Origin: Roseiarcus fermentans | GTDB taxonomy: Bacteria > Pseudomonadota > Alphaproteobacteria > Rhizobiales > Beijerinckiaceae | DNA: 64,000 nucleotides | Assembly: GCF_003315135.1 (NCBI RefSeq) | Contig: NZ_QNRK01000001.1 | Span: 193,458-257,457, forward strand | Direction of reading: 5' to 3' | Shown here: one piece after another, positions 8,397 through 17,020 of the stretch | How the letters are laid out: every line of letters starts with the position of its first letter | How positions within the stretch are numbered: the first letter of the stretch is position 1 | The notes under the pieces: generated by a model | Told to the model about the DNA's origin: nothing | The model's input: only the letters and a program-made list of their open reading frames with translations | The model's database searches: none | Translations under genes and position numbers: made by a program

Positions 8397-8984
8397 ATGA
8401 CCGCCGCCCTCGACGCCACGCTTGTTTCGACGCTGTGGCCCGCCAACCCGACCGCCCGGCTTGCGCGCGACGGGGCGCTCGTCCTGACCGGCGCGCTGGT
8501 CCTCGCCGTCTCGGCCAAGGTCCAGGTTCCCTTCATTCCCGTGCCGATGACGCTGCAGTCGCTGGCCGTGCTCGTCCTCGCCGCCGCCTATGGCCTGCGG
8601 CTCGGCGCCGCGGCCGTGGCGTTCTATCTGGTCGAGGGCCTGCTCGGCGCGCCGGTGTTCGCCGGCGCCCTCGCCGGCCCGGCCTACATGGCCGGCCCGA
8701 CCGGCGGCTATCTCGCCGGCTTCCTCGTCGCCGCCGCCCTGGTCGGCTTCCTCGCCGAGCGCGGCTGGGACCGCTCCTGGCCCCGCCTGCTGGCGGCGAT
8801 GACAATCGGTCACGGCGTGATCTTCGCCTTCGGCTTCGTCTGGCTCGCCGTGCTGATCGGACCCGAGAAGGCGTTCGCGCTCGGCGTGGTCCCGTTCGCG
8901 CTGGCGACGGTCGTCAAGACCTTGCTCGCCGTCGCGCTGGTCGGCGCCGCCTGGAACGCGGTGAAGCAGATGCGCGCCGCCTGA
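8397..8984 (+). CDS. bioY: BioY biotin transporter S component
   Basis: This 195-residue integral membrane protein has about six hydrophobic segments. It carries the BioY hallmarks 'VQVPFIPVPMTLQSLAVLVLAA' at about residues 41-62, 'YLVEGLLGAPVFAG' and 'GPTGGYLAGF'. BioY is the biotin-binding subunit of an energy-coupling-factor transporter and can work alone in some bacteria. bioM and bioN are not adjacent. ATG 8397 is used. The next gene follows after six bases, so the two may be cotranscribed. Confidence 0.93.
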   Translation: MTAALDATLVSTLWPANPTARLARDGALVLTGALVLAVSAKVQVPFIPVPMTLQSLAVLVLAAAYGLRLGAAAVAFYLVEGLLGAPVFAGALAGPAYMAGPTGGYLAGFLVAAALVGFLAERGWDRSWPRLLAAMTIGHGVIFAFGFVWLAVLIGPEKAFALGVVPFALATVVKTLLAVALVGAAWNAVKQMRAA

Positions 8985-8990
8985 CCCAAT

Positions 8991-9440
8991 ATGGCCGCCG
9001 AATCCGATCGTCAGGGGCCGCCCACGCGGGCGGCCTTCGCGCGTTTCGTGCCGCTGGCGACGCGCTGGAGCGACAACGACGCCTACGGGCATCTCAACAA
9101 CGTCGTCTACTATGCGCTGTTCGATACGGCGGTGAACGCGATCATGATCGAGGCGGGGCTGCTCGACCCCAACGCCAGCCCGATCGTCGGCCTCGTCGTC
9201 GAGACCTCTTGCCGCTACTTTTCCAGTCTCGCCTATCCGGACCTCGCCGAGGTCGGCGTCGCGGTCGAGCATCTGGGGCGGACGTCGGTGCGCTATCGGC
9301 TCGCCGTGTTCAAGGCCGGCGCGGCGGTCGCGGCGGCGGCGGGACGGTTCACCCACGTCTATGTCGATCGGCAGACCAACCGGCCGTTTCCGATTCCGGA
9401 CGGGCACCGGGACCTCATGCAGACGCTGATCGTCGACTAG
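8991..9440 (+). CDS. Acyl-CoA thioesterase, 4HBT (hotdog) family
   Basis: This 149-residue hotdog-fold protein has the 4-hydroxybenzoyl-CoA thioesterase signature 'RWSDNDAYGHLNNVVYYALFDTAVN' around residues 24-48. The Asp of 'DNDAYGHLNN' is the usual catalytic residue. Such enzymes hydrolyse short or medium acyl-CoA in the cytosol. It follows bioY after six bases. A biotin-related role is not implied by the sequence, only by position. Confidence 0.88.
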   Translation: MAAESDRQGPPTRAAFARFVPLATRWSDNDAYGHLNNVVYYALFDTAVNAIMIEAGLLDPNASPIVGLVVETSCRYFSSLAYPDLAEVGVAVEHLGRTSVRYRLAVFKAGAAVAAAAGRFTHVYVDRQTNRPFPIPDGHRDLMQTLIVD

Positions 9441-9501
9441 AGACCGGAGTCCGTTCTCCCGTTGGGCCGCCCGGGGCAGGCGGCCGGTCTGGCGGATCCT
9501 G

Positions 9502-10188
9502 ATGTTTTCGAGAGCGCGCGATCCGGACGTCTTTCCCGCCTCGGTGTCCCGATACAGCGTGACCATTCCGGCGAACCCCGCGCCGGTCGGCCGGGCGCCG
9601 CCGTTCGCCTTGCCGGCCGCGCTCGAGCGCGCCGTCCCGAAGCGGCGGACCCATTTTCTCGCCGGCCGCGTCTGCGCCCGCGAGGCGATCGCGCGCATCT
9701 CGGGGGGGTGGGCGCCGGCGATCGCCCTGGCGCAGGACGCCGACGGCTGTCCGGTCTGGCCGGCGGGGCTCGTCGGCTCCATCTCCCACACGGAGGCTTT
9801 CGCCACCGCCGCAGTGGCGCGGAGCGGCGAAGCGCGCGGGATCGGCGTCGACGCCGAACCGGTCATGAGCCGCAAGGCGGCGGCCGACCTCACGGGATTC
9901 GTCGCCTCCGAAGACGAAATTCTGCGCGCCGCGCGCGCAGGCCTCGACGGGTTGGAGAGCCTGACGCTGGTCTTCTCGGCCAAGGAGAGCCTGTTCAAGG
10001 CGCTTTTCCCGGCGTATCGGCGGCGGTTCGACTATCTCGACTGCGAACTGGTCGGCGTCGATCCCGCGACGCGGCGCTTTTCGATGCGCCTGAAATCGCC
10101 GTTCGACGCCGCCTTCGGCGCGGCCGCCTTCGCGGGACGCTACGAAGCCGCCGACGGCGCGGTCCACACCGGCGTGCTGGCGCCCTGA
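9502..10188 (+). CDS. 4'-phosphopantetheinyl transferase (EntD/Sfp type)
   Basis: This 228-residue protein has the three conserved blocks of the superfamily: '[10 protein letters not shown]' at about residues 92-101, 'GIGVDAEPV' (metal-binding Asp and Glu) and '[14 protein letters not shown]' (the (W/F)xxKES motif). It moves the phosphopantetheine arm from CoA onto a serine of a carrier protein. The length and N-terminal '[13 protein letters not shown]' match the EntD branch that serves secondary metabolism. No NRPS or PKS gene is in this window, so the carrier is elsewhere. Confidence 0.9.
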   Translation: MFSRARDPDVFPASVSRYSVTIPANPAPVGRAPPFALPAALERAVPKRRTHFLAGRVCAREAIARISGGWAPAIALAQDADGCPVWPAGLVGSISHTEAFATAAVARSGEARGIGVDAEPVMSRKAAADLTGFVASEDEILRAARAGLDGLESLTLVFSAKESLFKALFPAYRRRFDYLDCELVGVDPATRRFSMRLKSPFDAAFGAAAFAGRYEAADGAVHTGVLAP

Positions 10189-10331
10189 GCGCGACGCCGC
10201 CGGCGCGAGGCCGCTTTTCCGCGCCCGGCGGCATGGCGACACTTGATCTCATGCGCCGTTTGAGGCATGAGGAGCGCCTCAAATTCCTGCGCCGTGGGTC
10301 TTCCCCGCGGGAAGAACCATTGGTGAACGCC

Positions 10332-10457
10332 GTGAAAGTCCGCAACTCGCTCAAGTCCCTGCGCAACCGCCACCGCGACAACCGGCTGGTCCGGCGCAAG
10401 GGCCGCGTCTACATCATCAACAAGACGCAGAAGCGCTTCAAGGCGCGTCAGGGCTGA
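10332..10457 (+). CDS. rpmJ: 50S ribosomal protein bL36, zinc-free form
   Basis: The 41-residue product matches alphaproteobacterial bL36 from end to end: '[17 protein letters not shown]', '[19 protein letters not shown]', 'KARQG'. The start is GTG 10332; TTG 10320 and GTG 10323 are in-frame alternatives that would add four or three residues. It has no cysteines, so it is the zinc-independent type. This protein binds 23S rRNA in the large subunit. It stands alone, as is usual for this form. Confidence 0.93.
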   Translation: MKVRNSLKSLRNRHRDNRLVRRKGRVYIINKTQKRFKARQG

Positions 10458-10517
10458 TCTGCGACGGGTCGACAGGACCGTTTTGACGGCGGTCCCGGGG
10501 CGCGCTACTTTCGCCCC

Positions 10518-11129
10518 ATGACGCTATCGCAGATCGCGCTCGCCGCCGCGCTCGCGGCGTTCGCCGCCGGCGGCGCTTGGGCCGCGGCGACGACGCAGTC
10601 CGAGGTCCCTCAAGAGGGGCAGGCGGAGACCGTCGCGCCGAAGACGCCCGCCGACTTTCGCGAGGAGCTTTACACGCGCCTCGCCGGCTCCGCCGACTCG
10701 GACGAGACGGAGGGGCTCGTCGGCCTGCTGTTCGCTTCCTACGGGCGCACCGGCTCCGACACTGCCGACCTCCTGCTCGAGCGGGCGCACAAGGCGATCG
10801 CCGCCCAGGACTACGCCGCGGCGGGGCATATCCTCGACGCAGCCGTCGCCTTCATGCCCGAACGGGCGGAGACGTGGAACGCGCGCGCCACCTTGCGCTA
10901 TCTCGACGACGACCCCGATGGCTCGATGGCCGACATCGCCCAGACGCTGAAGCGCGAGCCGCGCCATCTCGGCGCGCTGATGGGAATGGCCAGCATTCTC
11001 GAGACGCGCGACAAGAAGAAAGAGGCGCTCGAGGTCTATCATCGCGCCCTCGCGATCGCGCCGCACTGGAAGTCCGCCGAGGAGCGGGCCGCCAGGCTGA
11101 AGGCCGAGATCGCGGGCCAGGAGCTGTGA
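10518..11129 (+). CDS. Exported TPR-repeat protein
   Basis: This 203-residue protein begins with a signal peptide (hydrophobic alanine-rich core, probable cleavage at 'AWA-AAT', about residue 22). Residues 90-195 contain TPR-like helices: 'AHKAIAAQDYAAAGHILDAAVAFMPERAETWNARATL', 'SMADIAQTLKREPRHLGALMGMASIL' and 'ALEVYHRALAIAPHWKSA'. TPR arrays are protein-binding scaffolds. The location is probably periplasmic and the partner unknown. An alpha/beta hydrolase gene follows 31 bases later. Confidence 0.88.
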   Translation: MTLSQIALAAALAAFAAGGAWAAATTQSEVPQEGQAETVAPKTPADFREELYTRLAGSADSDETEGLVGLLFASYGRTGSDTADLLLERAHKAIAAQDYAAAGHILDAAVAFMPERAETWNARATLRYLDDDPDGSMADIAQTLKREPRHLGALMGMASILETRDKKKEALEVYHRALAIAPHWKSAEERAARLKAEIAGQEL

Positions 11130-11160
11130 TCGGCTTCGCCGTCCGATATCCCGCCTCGTC

Positions 11161-12153
11161 ATGATTTTCGTTCTCTCCCTCCTTCTTCTGATCGTTTCGC
11201 TCGCCGTCTTCACCGCGGTCGAGACGCGCCGCATCGAGGCGCGCTTTCCGCCGATCGGGTCGCGGGTGGCGATCGCGGGCGGCGTCATCAGCGTCCTCGA
11301 CCGGCCGGCGACCGCCGGGAATCGGGCCGCGGTCCTTCTCGTCCACGGCGCCTCGGGAAATTCCGCCGACCTGGCGGTCGCGCTCGCCGACCGGCTCGCG
11401 GCGGCGGGCTTCCGCGTCCTCAGCGTCGACCGGCCAGGACACGGCTGGAGCGACCGCATCGGCGGCGACGACGGCGCCTCGCCGGCCGTGCAGGCGGCGG
11501 CGCTGCGCGCGGCGGCGGAAAAGCTCGGCGTCGGGCGGGCGCTGGTCGTGGTCCATTCGCTCGGCGCCCTCGCCGGCCTCGCGCTGGCGCTCGACCATCC
11601 GGACTTCGTCCGCGCGCTCGTCCTGATCTCGCCGGTCAGCCACCCGTGGCCCGGCGGCGTCGCGTGGTACTACGGGCTCGGCGCGCGCCGCTGGCTCGGG
11701 GCGCCGTTCCGCCGGCTCGTCGCGCTGCCGGCCGGGCGGCTGCAGATGCGCGCCGCCGTCGAGGGCGTCTTTGCGCCCAACCGGCCGCCACGGGACTTCA
11801 TCGTGGCGACGCGCCTGCCGCTCGTGCTGCGCCCGCGCCACTTCCGCGCCAATTGCCAGGACGTCGCCCACGCCGAGGCCGCGGTCGCGGCGATGTCGCC
11901 GCGCTACGGCGCAATCCGCGCTCCGACCGAGATCGTCACCGGCGATTCCGACGGCGTCGTCTACGCGCACATCCATTCCGCGGGCCTCGCGCGCGACATT
12001 GCCGGAGCGCGGCTGACGACGCTTGCGGGCGTCGGTCACTCGCCCCATCACACGGCGCCGGACCGGATCGTCGCGATCGTGCTGGCGGCCGAACGCCGGG
12101 CCGCCGCGCGGGAGACCGCGGGCGGCGAGCGGCGGATGGCGAGTAGCGAGTAG
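11161..12153 (+). CDS. Membrane-anchored alpha/beta hydrolase
   Basis: This 330-residue protein has an N-terminal hydrophobic anchor (residues 1-20) and an alpha/beta-hydrolase core. 'VLLVHGASGN' (oxyanion loop) is near residue 60, the nucleophile elbow is 'VVVHSLGALAG' (Ser in HSLG), and a late His lies in 'GVGHSPHH'. 'VDRPGHGWSD' is the typical strand-4 motif. The substrate cannot be predicted. It may be cotranscribed with the TPR gene. Confidence 0.88.
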   Translation: MIFVLSLLLLIVSLAVFTAVETRRIEARFPPIGSRVAIAGGVISVLDRPATAGNRAAVLLVHGASGNSADLAVALADRLAAAGFRVLSVDRPGHGWSDRIGGDDGASPAVQAAALRAAAEKLGVGRALVVVHSLGALAGLALALDHPDFVRALVLISPVSHPWPGGVAWYYGLGARRWLGAPFRRLVALPAGRLQMRAAVEGVFAPNRPPRDFIVATRLPLVLRPRHFRANCQDVAHAEAAVAAMSPRYGAIRAPTEIVTGDSDGVVYAHIHSAGLARDIAGARLTTLAGVGHSPHHTAPDRIVAIVLAAERRAAARETAGGERRMASSE

Positions 12154-12201
12154 CGAGGAATGGCGAATCCACTCGCCGTTCGCCATGCGCGGCTCGCTTC
12201 C

Positions 12202-13383
12202 CTACAACCCGGCCTCGATCGCCCGCAGCACCCGGAACCGCAGCGCGCCGTCGTCGCCCGCGAGCGCGATCACGAACCGCACCCGCCCGTGGCCCGAGGT
12301 GTCGGCGTAGCCGGCCAGCGTCCGGATTCCCGCCATGGTGCCGGTCTTGTTCAGGCCGCCGTCATGGCCCCGCAGCAGGTCGGCGTGCGGGGCGAACAGC
12401 GCCAGCGCGCGGGCGAGACCGCGGGCGGTGAAGCGGGCGCCGCGGCTGAGGCCGGAGCCTTCCTCGAGATGGATGTCGGCCGCGAGGCCGTTGGCGGCGA
12501 GCATCGCGTTCGCCACCTCGAGCGACTTGGCGAGGCTGACGGGCGGCCCCAGGCGATGCGCGCCGATTTCCAGGAAGACCTGGTTGGCGACGTAGTTGTT
12601 CGAGCTCCGAAGCAGTTCGACCAGGATCTCCGACAGCGGCCGCGACTGCCGGTGAACAAGGACCGGCGCCAGGCCTTCGGGGACGGTTCCGATCGAGATT
12701 GGACCCTTCACCCTTCCGCCGGCCCGCTCCAGGAACGCGCTGATCAGTTCGCCGGCGTATCGCAGGCTGACCGCGGGCTCGCGGGTCAGGCTGATGCGGC
12801 CCGCGCCCTCGGGGCCCTCGGCCCGCACCTGGGCGATCGCCAGCGGGGTGATCGGGGTCTGCGGTTCGGCGGAGCGGACCTGGTCGCCCCTGCGCACCGC
12901 GTAGATGGTGTTGAAGTTCACCGCCAGCGCCGAGTTCAGCGCGTCATAGGCCTCGTTGTCGTCCTCCACGCCGGGGATGCGCAGGTCGGCGGGATAATAG
13001 CTCGGGTCGAGCACGACGCCGGCGATCGGCGCCCGGCCGACCGCCGCCGCCAGATCGACCCCGAGCGGCGCCAGTTCCTCCGAGATCAGGAACGGATCGC
13101 CGCCCCCGCGAACGTAGAGCACGCGCCGGTCGTCGAGGTAGAAGCGGGTTTCGAAGCGGTAGTCGCCGCCCAGAACCTCCATCGCCAGCCAGGCGGTGAC
13201 GATCTTGGCGACCGAAGCCGGGACGAAGGGCGCGTCGGCGTTCTGCGCCACCAGTTCGTTCCCGAGGGCGTCCGTCACCAGCACCGTCCCCGACGGGGCG
13301 AGCTGCGCGACCTGCTCCCGCACCCCGGCCATCGCCGGGGCGGACAGGAGCAGCAGGGCGAGGACGAGCGGGCGACACCACAT
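12202..13383 (-). CDS. dacB: D-Ala-D-Ala carboxypeptidase / endopeptidase (PBP4, S13)
   Basis: This 393-residue periplasmic penicillin-binding protein has a signal peptide at residues 1-20, 'PASVAKIVTAW' with the SxxK motif (Ser57, Lys60), an SxN-region 'RSSNNYVANQ' and the 'NKTGTMAG' KTG motif near the C-terminus. These are the three active-site motifs of the S13 family. It trims peptidoglycan peptides and can cut cross-links. It converges on the alpha/beta hydrolase gene. Confidence 0.92.
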   Translation of the reverse strand: MWCRPLVLALLLLSAPAMAGVREQVAQLAPSGTVLVTDALGNELVAQNADAPFVPASVAKIVTAWLAMEVLGGDYRFETRFYLDDRRVLYVRGGGDPFLISEELAPLGVDLAAAVGRAPIAGVVLDPSYYPADLRIPGVEDDNEAYDALNSALAVNFNTIYAVRRGDQVRSAEPQTPITPLAIAQVRAEGPEGAGRISLTREPAVSLRYAGELISAFLERAGGRVKGPISIGTVPEGLAPVLVHRQSRPLSEILVELLRSSNNYVANQVFLEIGAHRLGPPVSLAKSLEVANAMLAANGLAADIHLEEGSGLSRGARFTARGLARALALFAPHADLLRGHDGGLNKTGTMAGIRTLAGYADTSGHGRVRFVIALAGDDGALRFRVLRAIEAGL

Positions 13384-13665
13384 GGCTGATCCCTATCCCG
13401 GGCGCTCGCGCTGCGCGACCTCTCCGGGCGCCGTCGGGAACGCCGGAGCGTCGGACCGGCCCGCGGCGGGGGCCGGGTCGAATCGTCGCCATCCTGGACG
13501 GCGTCGCCCGGTCGTTGCAAGTTGCAAACGCCGTTAACCGGCAGGCTTTGCGATTTCGCATGGTTTCCGGCGTTTTGGCTTCCAGAGGCCGCGAACGGCC
13601 GCGCTCCGGCCGGCACGCGCGTTGCAAGGTCAACGTCGAAACCCCCCGTTGCGGAATGACGCTCG

Positions 13666-13983
13666 ATGCTCACCTTCACCGTCGATCAGGACATGGATCA
13701 CGCCGGCATGTCGGCCGTCCGCGCCTCGTTCGACGAACTCGCGCGAAGCCCAGTGGACGTCTGCCTCGATCTGTCGCGCGTCCGGTTCATGGATTCGGCG
13801 GGCCTCACCGGGATGATCAGGCTTCGCTCTGCGCTCTCGAAACGCTCGCTCGAATTCGCCGTCGCCCATGCGCAGGGGCAACCGCTTCGCCTCATGCGCG
13901 GCGTTTCGCTCGATCGCGCCGCCGCCCCCGGGGTTGCGGCGCCTGGTCCCGAGGGCGTCGATTGCAGACGCCCGGTTCGTTGA
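13666..13983 (+). CDS. STAS-domain (anti-sigma-factor-antagonist-like) protein
   Basis: This 105-residue protein carries a STAS core: 'VDVCLDLSRVRFMDSAGLTGMIRLRSAL' at residues 30-57. The motif 'MDSAGL' puts a phosphorylatable Ser at residue 44, as in SpoIIAA/RsbV-type antagonists. Such proteins switch anti-sigma kinases or act in stressosome-like modules. The C-terminal 25 residues are low-complexity. No RsbW-type kinase gene is adjacent. The start has only a weak ribosome-binding site. Confidence 0.78.
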   Translation: MLTFTVDQDMDHAGMSAVRASFDELARSPVDVCLDLSRVRFMDSAGLTGMIRLRSALSKRSLEFAVAHAQGQPLRLMRGVSLDRAAAPGVAAPGPEGVDCRRPVR

Positions 13984-13998
13984 AAAGGAGAGCCACCG

Positions 13999-14199
13999 AT
14001 GCCGCCTGAAGTTCGTTATTCGGTCGAGCGGGTCGAGGACCGCCACTGGGTCGTCATCGACAAGGCTCGTGAACGTCGACGGGTCGGGCGCGCGAGCGAT
14101 GAACCCGGCGCCCGGACAATCGTGTCCCTGATCGAACGCCTTCGCAGCGCGCCGCTACGGGTTGCAGCCCTGGACGCGTCGCGGACCGAGGCAGCCTGA
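13999..14199 (+). CDS. Small hypothetical protein
   Basis: This 66-residue frame begins 15 bases after the STAS stop, behind AAAAGGAGAGCCACC, a good ribosome-binding site. The product 'MPPEVRYSVERVEDRHWVVI' continues into a basic middle and an amphipathic C-terminal helix. I do not recognise it. Its last 45 bases overlap, tail to tail, the end of the next gene on the opposite strand. The strong ribosome-binding site is the main support. Confidence 0.5.
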   Translation: MPPEVRYSVERVEDRHWVVIDKARERRRVGRASDEPGARTIVSLIERLRSAPLRVAALDASRTEAA

Positions 14200-14394
14200 C
14201 GCCGGCTGCGGCGCCGACGCCGGAAGTCCGGCCCACGGATCGTCGCCGTCGAAGGCAGCGAGAATGCGCACGCTGCAGGCGCCTGGCGGCCAGGGGCCGA
14301 GCATTCGGAAGGCGTCCATCTCGCTCGCCGCCCGAACGTACGCCTTCCTGAGAACCTGACCCGAGCGATCGAGAAATTGCACGGAATGAATCAC
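14155..14394 (-). CDS. Small hypothetical protein
   Basis: This 79-residue frame uses a GTG start at 14394, nine bases after GGGGAG on the minus strand. The product opens 'VIHSVQFLDRSGQVLRKAYV' followed by 'RAASEMDAFRMLG', a pattern of short beta strands then a helix, with a Pro/Gly-rich tail. I recognise no family. It converges with and overlaps the preceding small gene, so one of the two could be spurious. Confidence 0.45.
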   Translation of the reverse strand: MIHSVQFLDRSGQVLRKAYVRAASEMDAFRMLGPWPPGACSVRILAAFDGDDPWAGLPASAPQPASGCLGPRRVQGCNP

Positions 14395-14499
14395 GGTTGA
14401 GCTCCCCGCCGACAGTCGGCCGACGACCGGTATTCTGGCTTCGATAAAGTGACGGCCCCGCGGCTGAACGGTAGTTCACCTTTTCGGAGGAGTAAAGGC

Positions 14500-14515
14500 G
14501 CCGCGGCGCCGCGGC
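14500..14515. repeat. 16-base GC palindrome
   Basis: GCCGCGGCGCCGCGGC is a perfect palindrome between the small gene starting at 14394 and the end of the hybrid kinase. It could form a hairpin downstream of the kinase, but no T-tract follows in either direction. Its role is unclear. Confidence 0.35.
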
Positions 14516-14583
14516 AGGCGTTCACATGTCTGGCGATCGACCCCGATTTTTCGGAGCGCGCCGGGCCGGCGGAGACGAGCGGT

Positions 14584-16836
14584 TCAGGCCGCGACAGGGT
14601 CCGGGCGCAGCCGGTCCAGCACCTGTTGGACGATCTCCAGGGAGACCGGCTTGGTGAAGTGGAGGTCGAAGCCGGCTTCCCGGGAGCGGGCGCGGTCCCG
14701 GCTCTGTCCCAGCCCGGTCACCGCGACGAGCAGCGGCGTGCGATCGGCGAGCCGCTGGCGGAGCCTGCGGGCCGTTTCCAACCCGTCGATCCCCGGCATG
14801 CGGAGATCGACGAATGCGACATGCGGCTGAAACGACTCGGCCAGCGCGACGCCGGAAGCCCCGTCGTAGGCGCAGCGGACGTCGGCCTCGAGAACCTGCA
14901 ACAGCATCACGAAGCTGTCGGCGACGTCCCGGTCGTCGTCGATAACCAGCGCGCGCGATCGCATTTTCGGCTGCGGAGACGGCGCCTCCACCGGATGCGG
15001 AGGCGCCGTCTCCGATTGCGCGAGCGGCAGGCGGACGACAAACGCGCTTCCCCGCCCGAGGCCTTCGCTGCGGGCCTCGACGCGCCCGCCGTGAAGCTCG
15101 ACCACGGCCTTGACCAGCGCCAGACCCACGCCGAGGCCGCTGTCGTCGCGCGCCGAGCCCTGGCCGCCGCGAACGAAGGCGTCGAAGACGCGCGGAAGGA
15201 ACTGCGGCTCGATTCCCCGGCCGTTGTCGCTGACGGTCACCGCCGCCCCGGACGGATCGCGCTCGATTGCGACCCGAATCCGGCCATCGTCGCCGGTGTA
15301 CTTGACCGCATTGCTCAGGAGGTTGGCGAACACCTGCGTCAGCCGCACCGGATCGGCGTCGACGAGCAGCGGCTCGTCGCAGGCGATCGCCAGGGCCGCG
15401 GGATTCGGCTTTCGCTTCGCCTCTTCGGCGACGATGCTCCACGCGTCGGCGATCGAATCCTCGACGCTCACGGGCCGACGACGAAGCGCGATGGCCCCGA
15501 CATTGACTCTCGACACGTCCAGGAGGTCGTCAACCAGTCGGACGAGGTGATCGACCTGACGCCCCATGATTTGGAGAAGCGCCCGGCCGCGATCGTCGCC
15601 GCCGGCGTCGCGCATCTTGAACAGTTCGACGCCGCTCTGAATCGGGGCGAGCGGATTGCGCAACTCGTGGGCGAGGAGCGCGATGAACTCGTCCTTGCGA
15701 CGATCCGTTTCCTTCAGCTCCGCCTCGAGGGCCTTGCGCTCGGTGATGTCCTGGACGAGACCGACCAGTCGCGGCGGACCCTGCTTGGCGAGCGCTTCGG
15801 CATGCGAGACGACCCACTGGGTCGTTCCGTCGCGGCGTAGCGCCCGGTGCTCGCTGTGGAAAGGGCTTCCCTCGTCGATTGCGCGCCCAAGCGCGTCGCG
15901 AACGCGAACGCGGTCGTCCGGGTGCACCGCAGCGAGGGCGTCCTCGCGCGTTAACCGTGTCCCCGGCGGCAGGCCGTACAGCGCCAGCGCCCGATCGGAA
16001 GCGAAGAACGACCCGGATGCAGCGTCGACTTCCCATTCGCCGGCCTTCGCGGCCGCGAGCGCCTGCTTCAGCCGCACCTCGCTGCGGCGCAGCGCGGTTT
16101 CCCCCCGTCTGCGCTCCGTGACGTCGCGAACGATCTTCGAGGCCCCGACGATTTCGCCCAACGCATTCCGGATCGGCGAAATCGTCAAGGACACGTCGAT
16201 GCGACGGCGGTCTTTCGTCATGCGCACGGTCTCGAAATGGTCGATGCGCTCTCCGGCCCGGATGCGCTCCAGGATTCGATCCTCTTCGTCCCGCCGCTCC
16301 GGCGGGATGATCCGCAGGATCGAGGTCCCGATCATGTCCTCGACCGACCAGCCGAACAGCCGCGCCGCGCCGGCGTTCCAACTCGTCACGGTCGAATGGA
16401 GGTCCTTGCTCACGATCGCGTCATGGGCCGACGTCACGATGCTCGCGAGACGCTCGATCGCGGCGAGCTGCTCCTGTCGCTCGGTCAGATCTTCGGTGGT
16501 CAGAATGAGTCCGGCGATTGCGCCGTCGTTGTCGCGCCAGGGCCGGGCCTCCCACTTGATCCATTGAACGGCGCCGTCATCGCGGCGAAACGGCTCGCCC
16601 TCGCTTCGGAGCGTGGCGCCGGCGAGGCACTGCGCGTGGATCGCCTTCCACGCCTCTCCGATTTCGGGGAAGATGTCGTAATGGCTGCGGCCGAGCGGAG
16701 ACTGGCGCAGGCCGTAGTCGGACAGCCAGCGTCCGCTGACGGCGAGGTACCGCATCTCGCGGTCGAACATCGCCATTGCGGCGCTGGACTGCTGGATGAA
16801 CGCGTCGAGGCGCCCGCCGAGAAAGAGGTCCTTCAC
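14584..16836 (-). CDS. Soluble PAS-PAS-PAS hybrid histidine kinase with receiver domain
   Basis: This 750-residue protein has no membrane segment. Order: PAS 1 (about 10-120), PAS 2 with PAC (about 125-240, 'AHDAIVSKDLHSTVTSWN'), PAS 3 (about 255-370), and a coiled linker. Then HisKA with H-box 'FIALLAHELRNPLAPIQ', HATPase with N box 'FANLLSNAVKY', G boxes 'VSDNGRGI' and 'DDSGLGVGLALVKAVVELHGG', and a C-terminal receiver 'ALVIDDDRDVADS', 'AFVDLRMPGIDG' (phospho-Asp) and 'FTKP'. It senses a cytosolic cue and phosphorylates its own receiver. No response regulator is adjacent. Bases 16837-17020 upstream hold no gene. Confidence 0.92.
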   Translation of the reverse strand: MKDLFLGGRLDAFIQQSSAAMAMFDREMRYLAVSGRWLSDYGLRQSPLGRSHYDIFPEIGEAWKAIHAQCLAGATLRSEGEPFRRDDGAVQWIKWEARPWRDNDGAIAGLILTTEDLTERQEQLAAIERLASIVTSAHDAIVSKDLHSTVTSWNAGAARLFGWSVEDMIGTSILRIIPPERRDEEDRILERIRAGERIDHFETVRMTKDRRRIDVSLTISPIRNALGEIVGASKIVRDVTERRRGETALRRSEVRLKQALAAAKAGEWEVDAASGSFFASDRALALYGLPPGTRLTREDALAAVHPDDRVRVRDALGRAIDEGSPFHSEHRALRRDGTTQWVVSHAEALAKQGPPRLVGLVQDITERKALEAELKETDRRKDEFIALLAHELRNPLAPIQSGVELFKMRDAGGDDRGRALLQIMGRQVDHLVRLVDDLLDVSRVNVGAIALRRRPVSVEDSIADAWSIVAEEAKRKPNPAALAIACDEPLLVDADPVRLTQVFANLLSNAVKYTGDDGRIRVAIERDPSGAAVTVSDNGRGIEPQFLPRVFDAFVRGGQGSARDDSGLGVGLALVKAVVELHGGRVEARSEGLGRGSAFVVRLPLAQSETAPPHPVEAPSPQPKMRSRALVIDDDRDVADSFVMLLQVLEADVRCAYDGASGVALAESFQPHVAFVDLRMPGIDGLETARRLRQRLADRTPLLVAVTGLGQSRDRARSREAGFDLHFTKPVSLEIVQQVLDRLRPDPVAA

Positions 16837-17020
16837 CGTACTCCCGCTGCCCCCGGCGCAAAACAGTTCAAACGGATGGCGTTCTCGGCGCTCATCATCG
16901 CCCGCGCGTGGGGCGGGCGGCCCTGGCGACTTGGCTTTGGCGACTCCGGCCTTCCGGGCGCCCGTGTCGGCGTTTCCCGGATATCGGGGTTAGCGCCGTT
17001 CCGCAAACAGCCAAGAAGTC

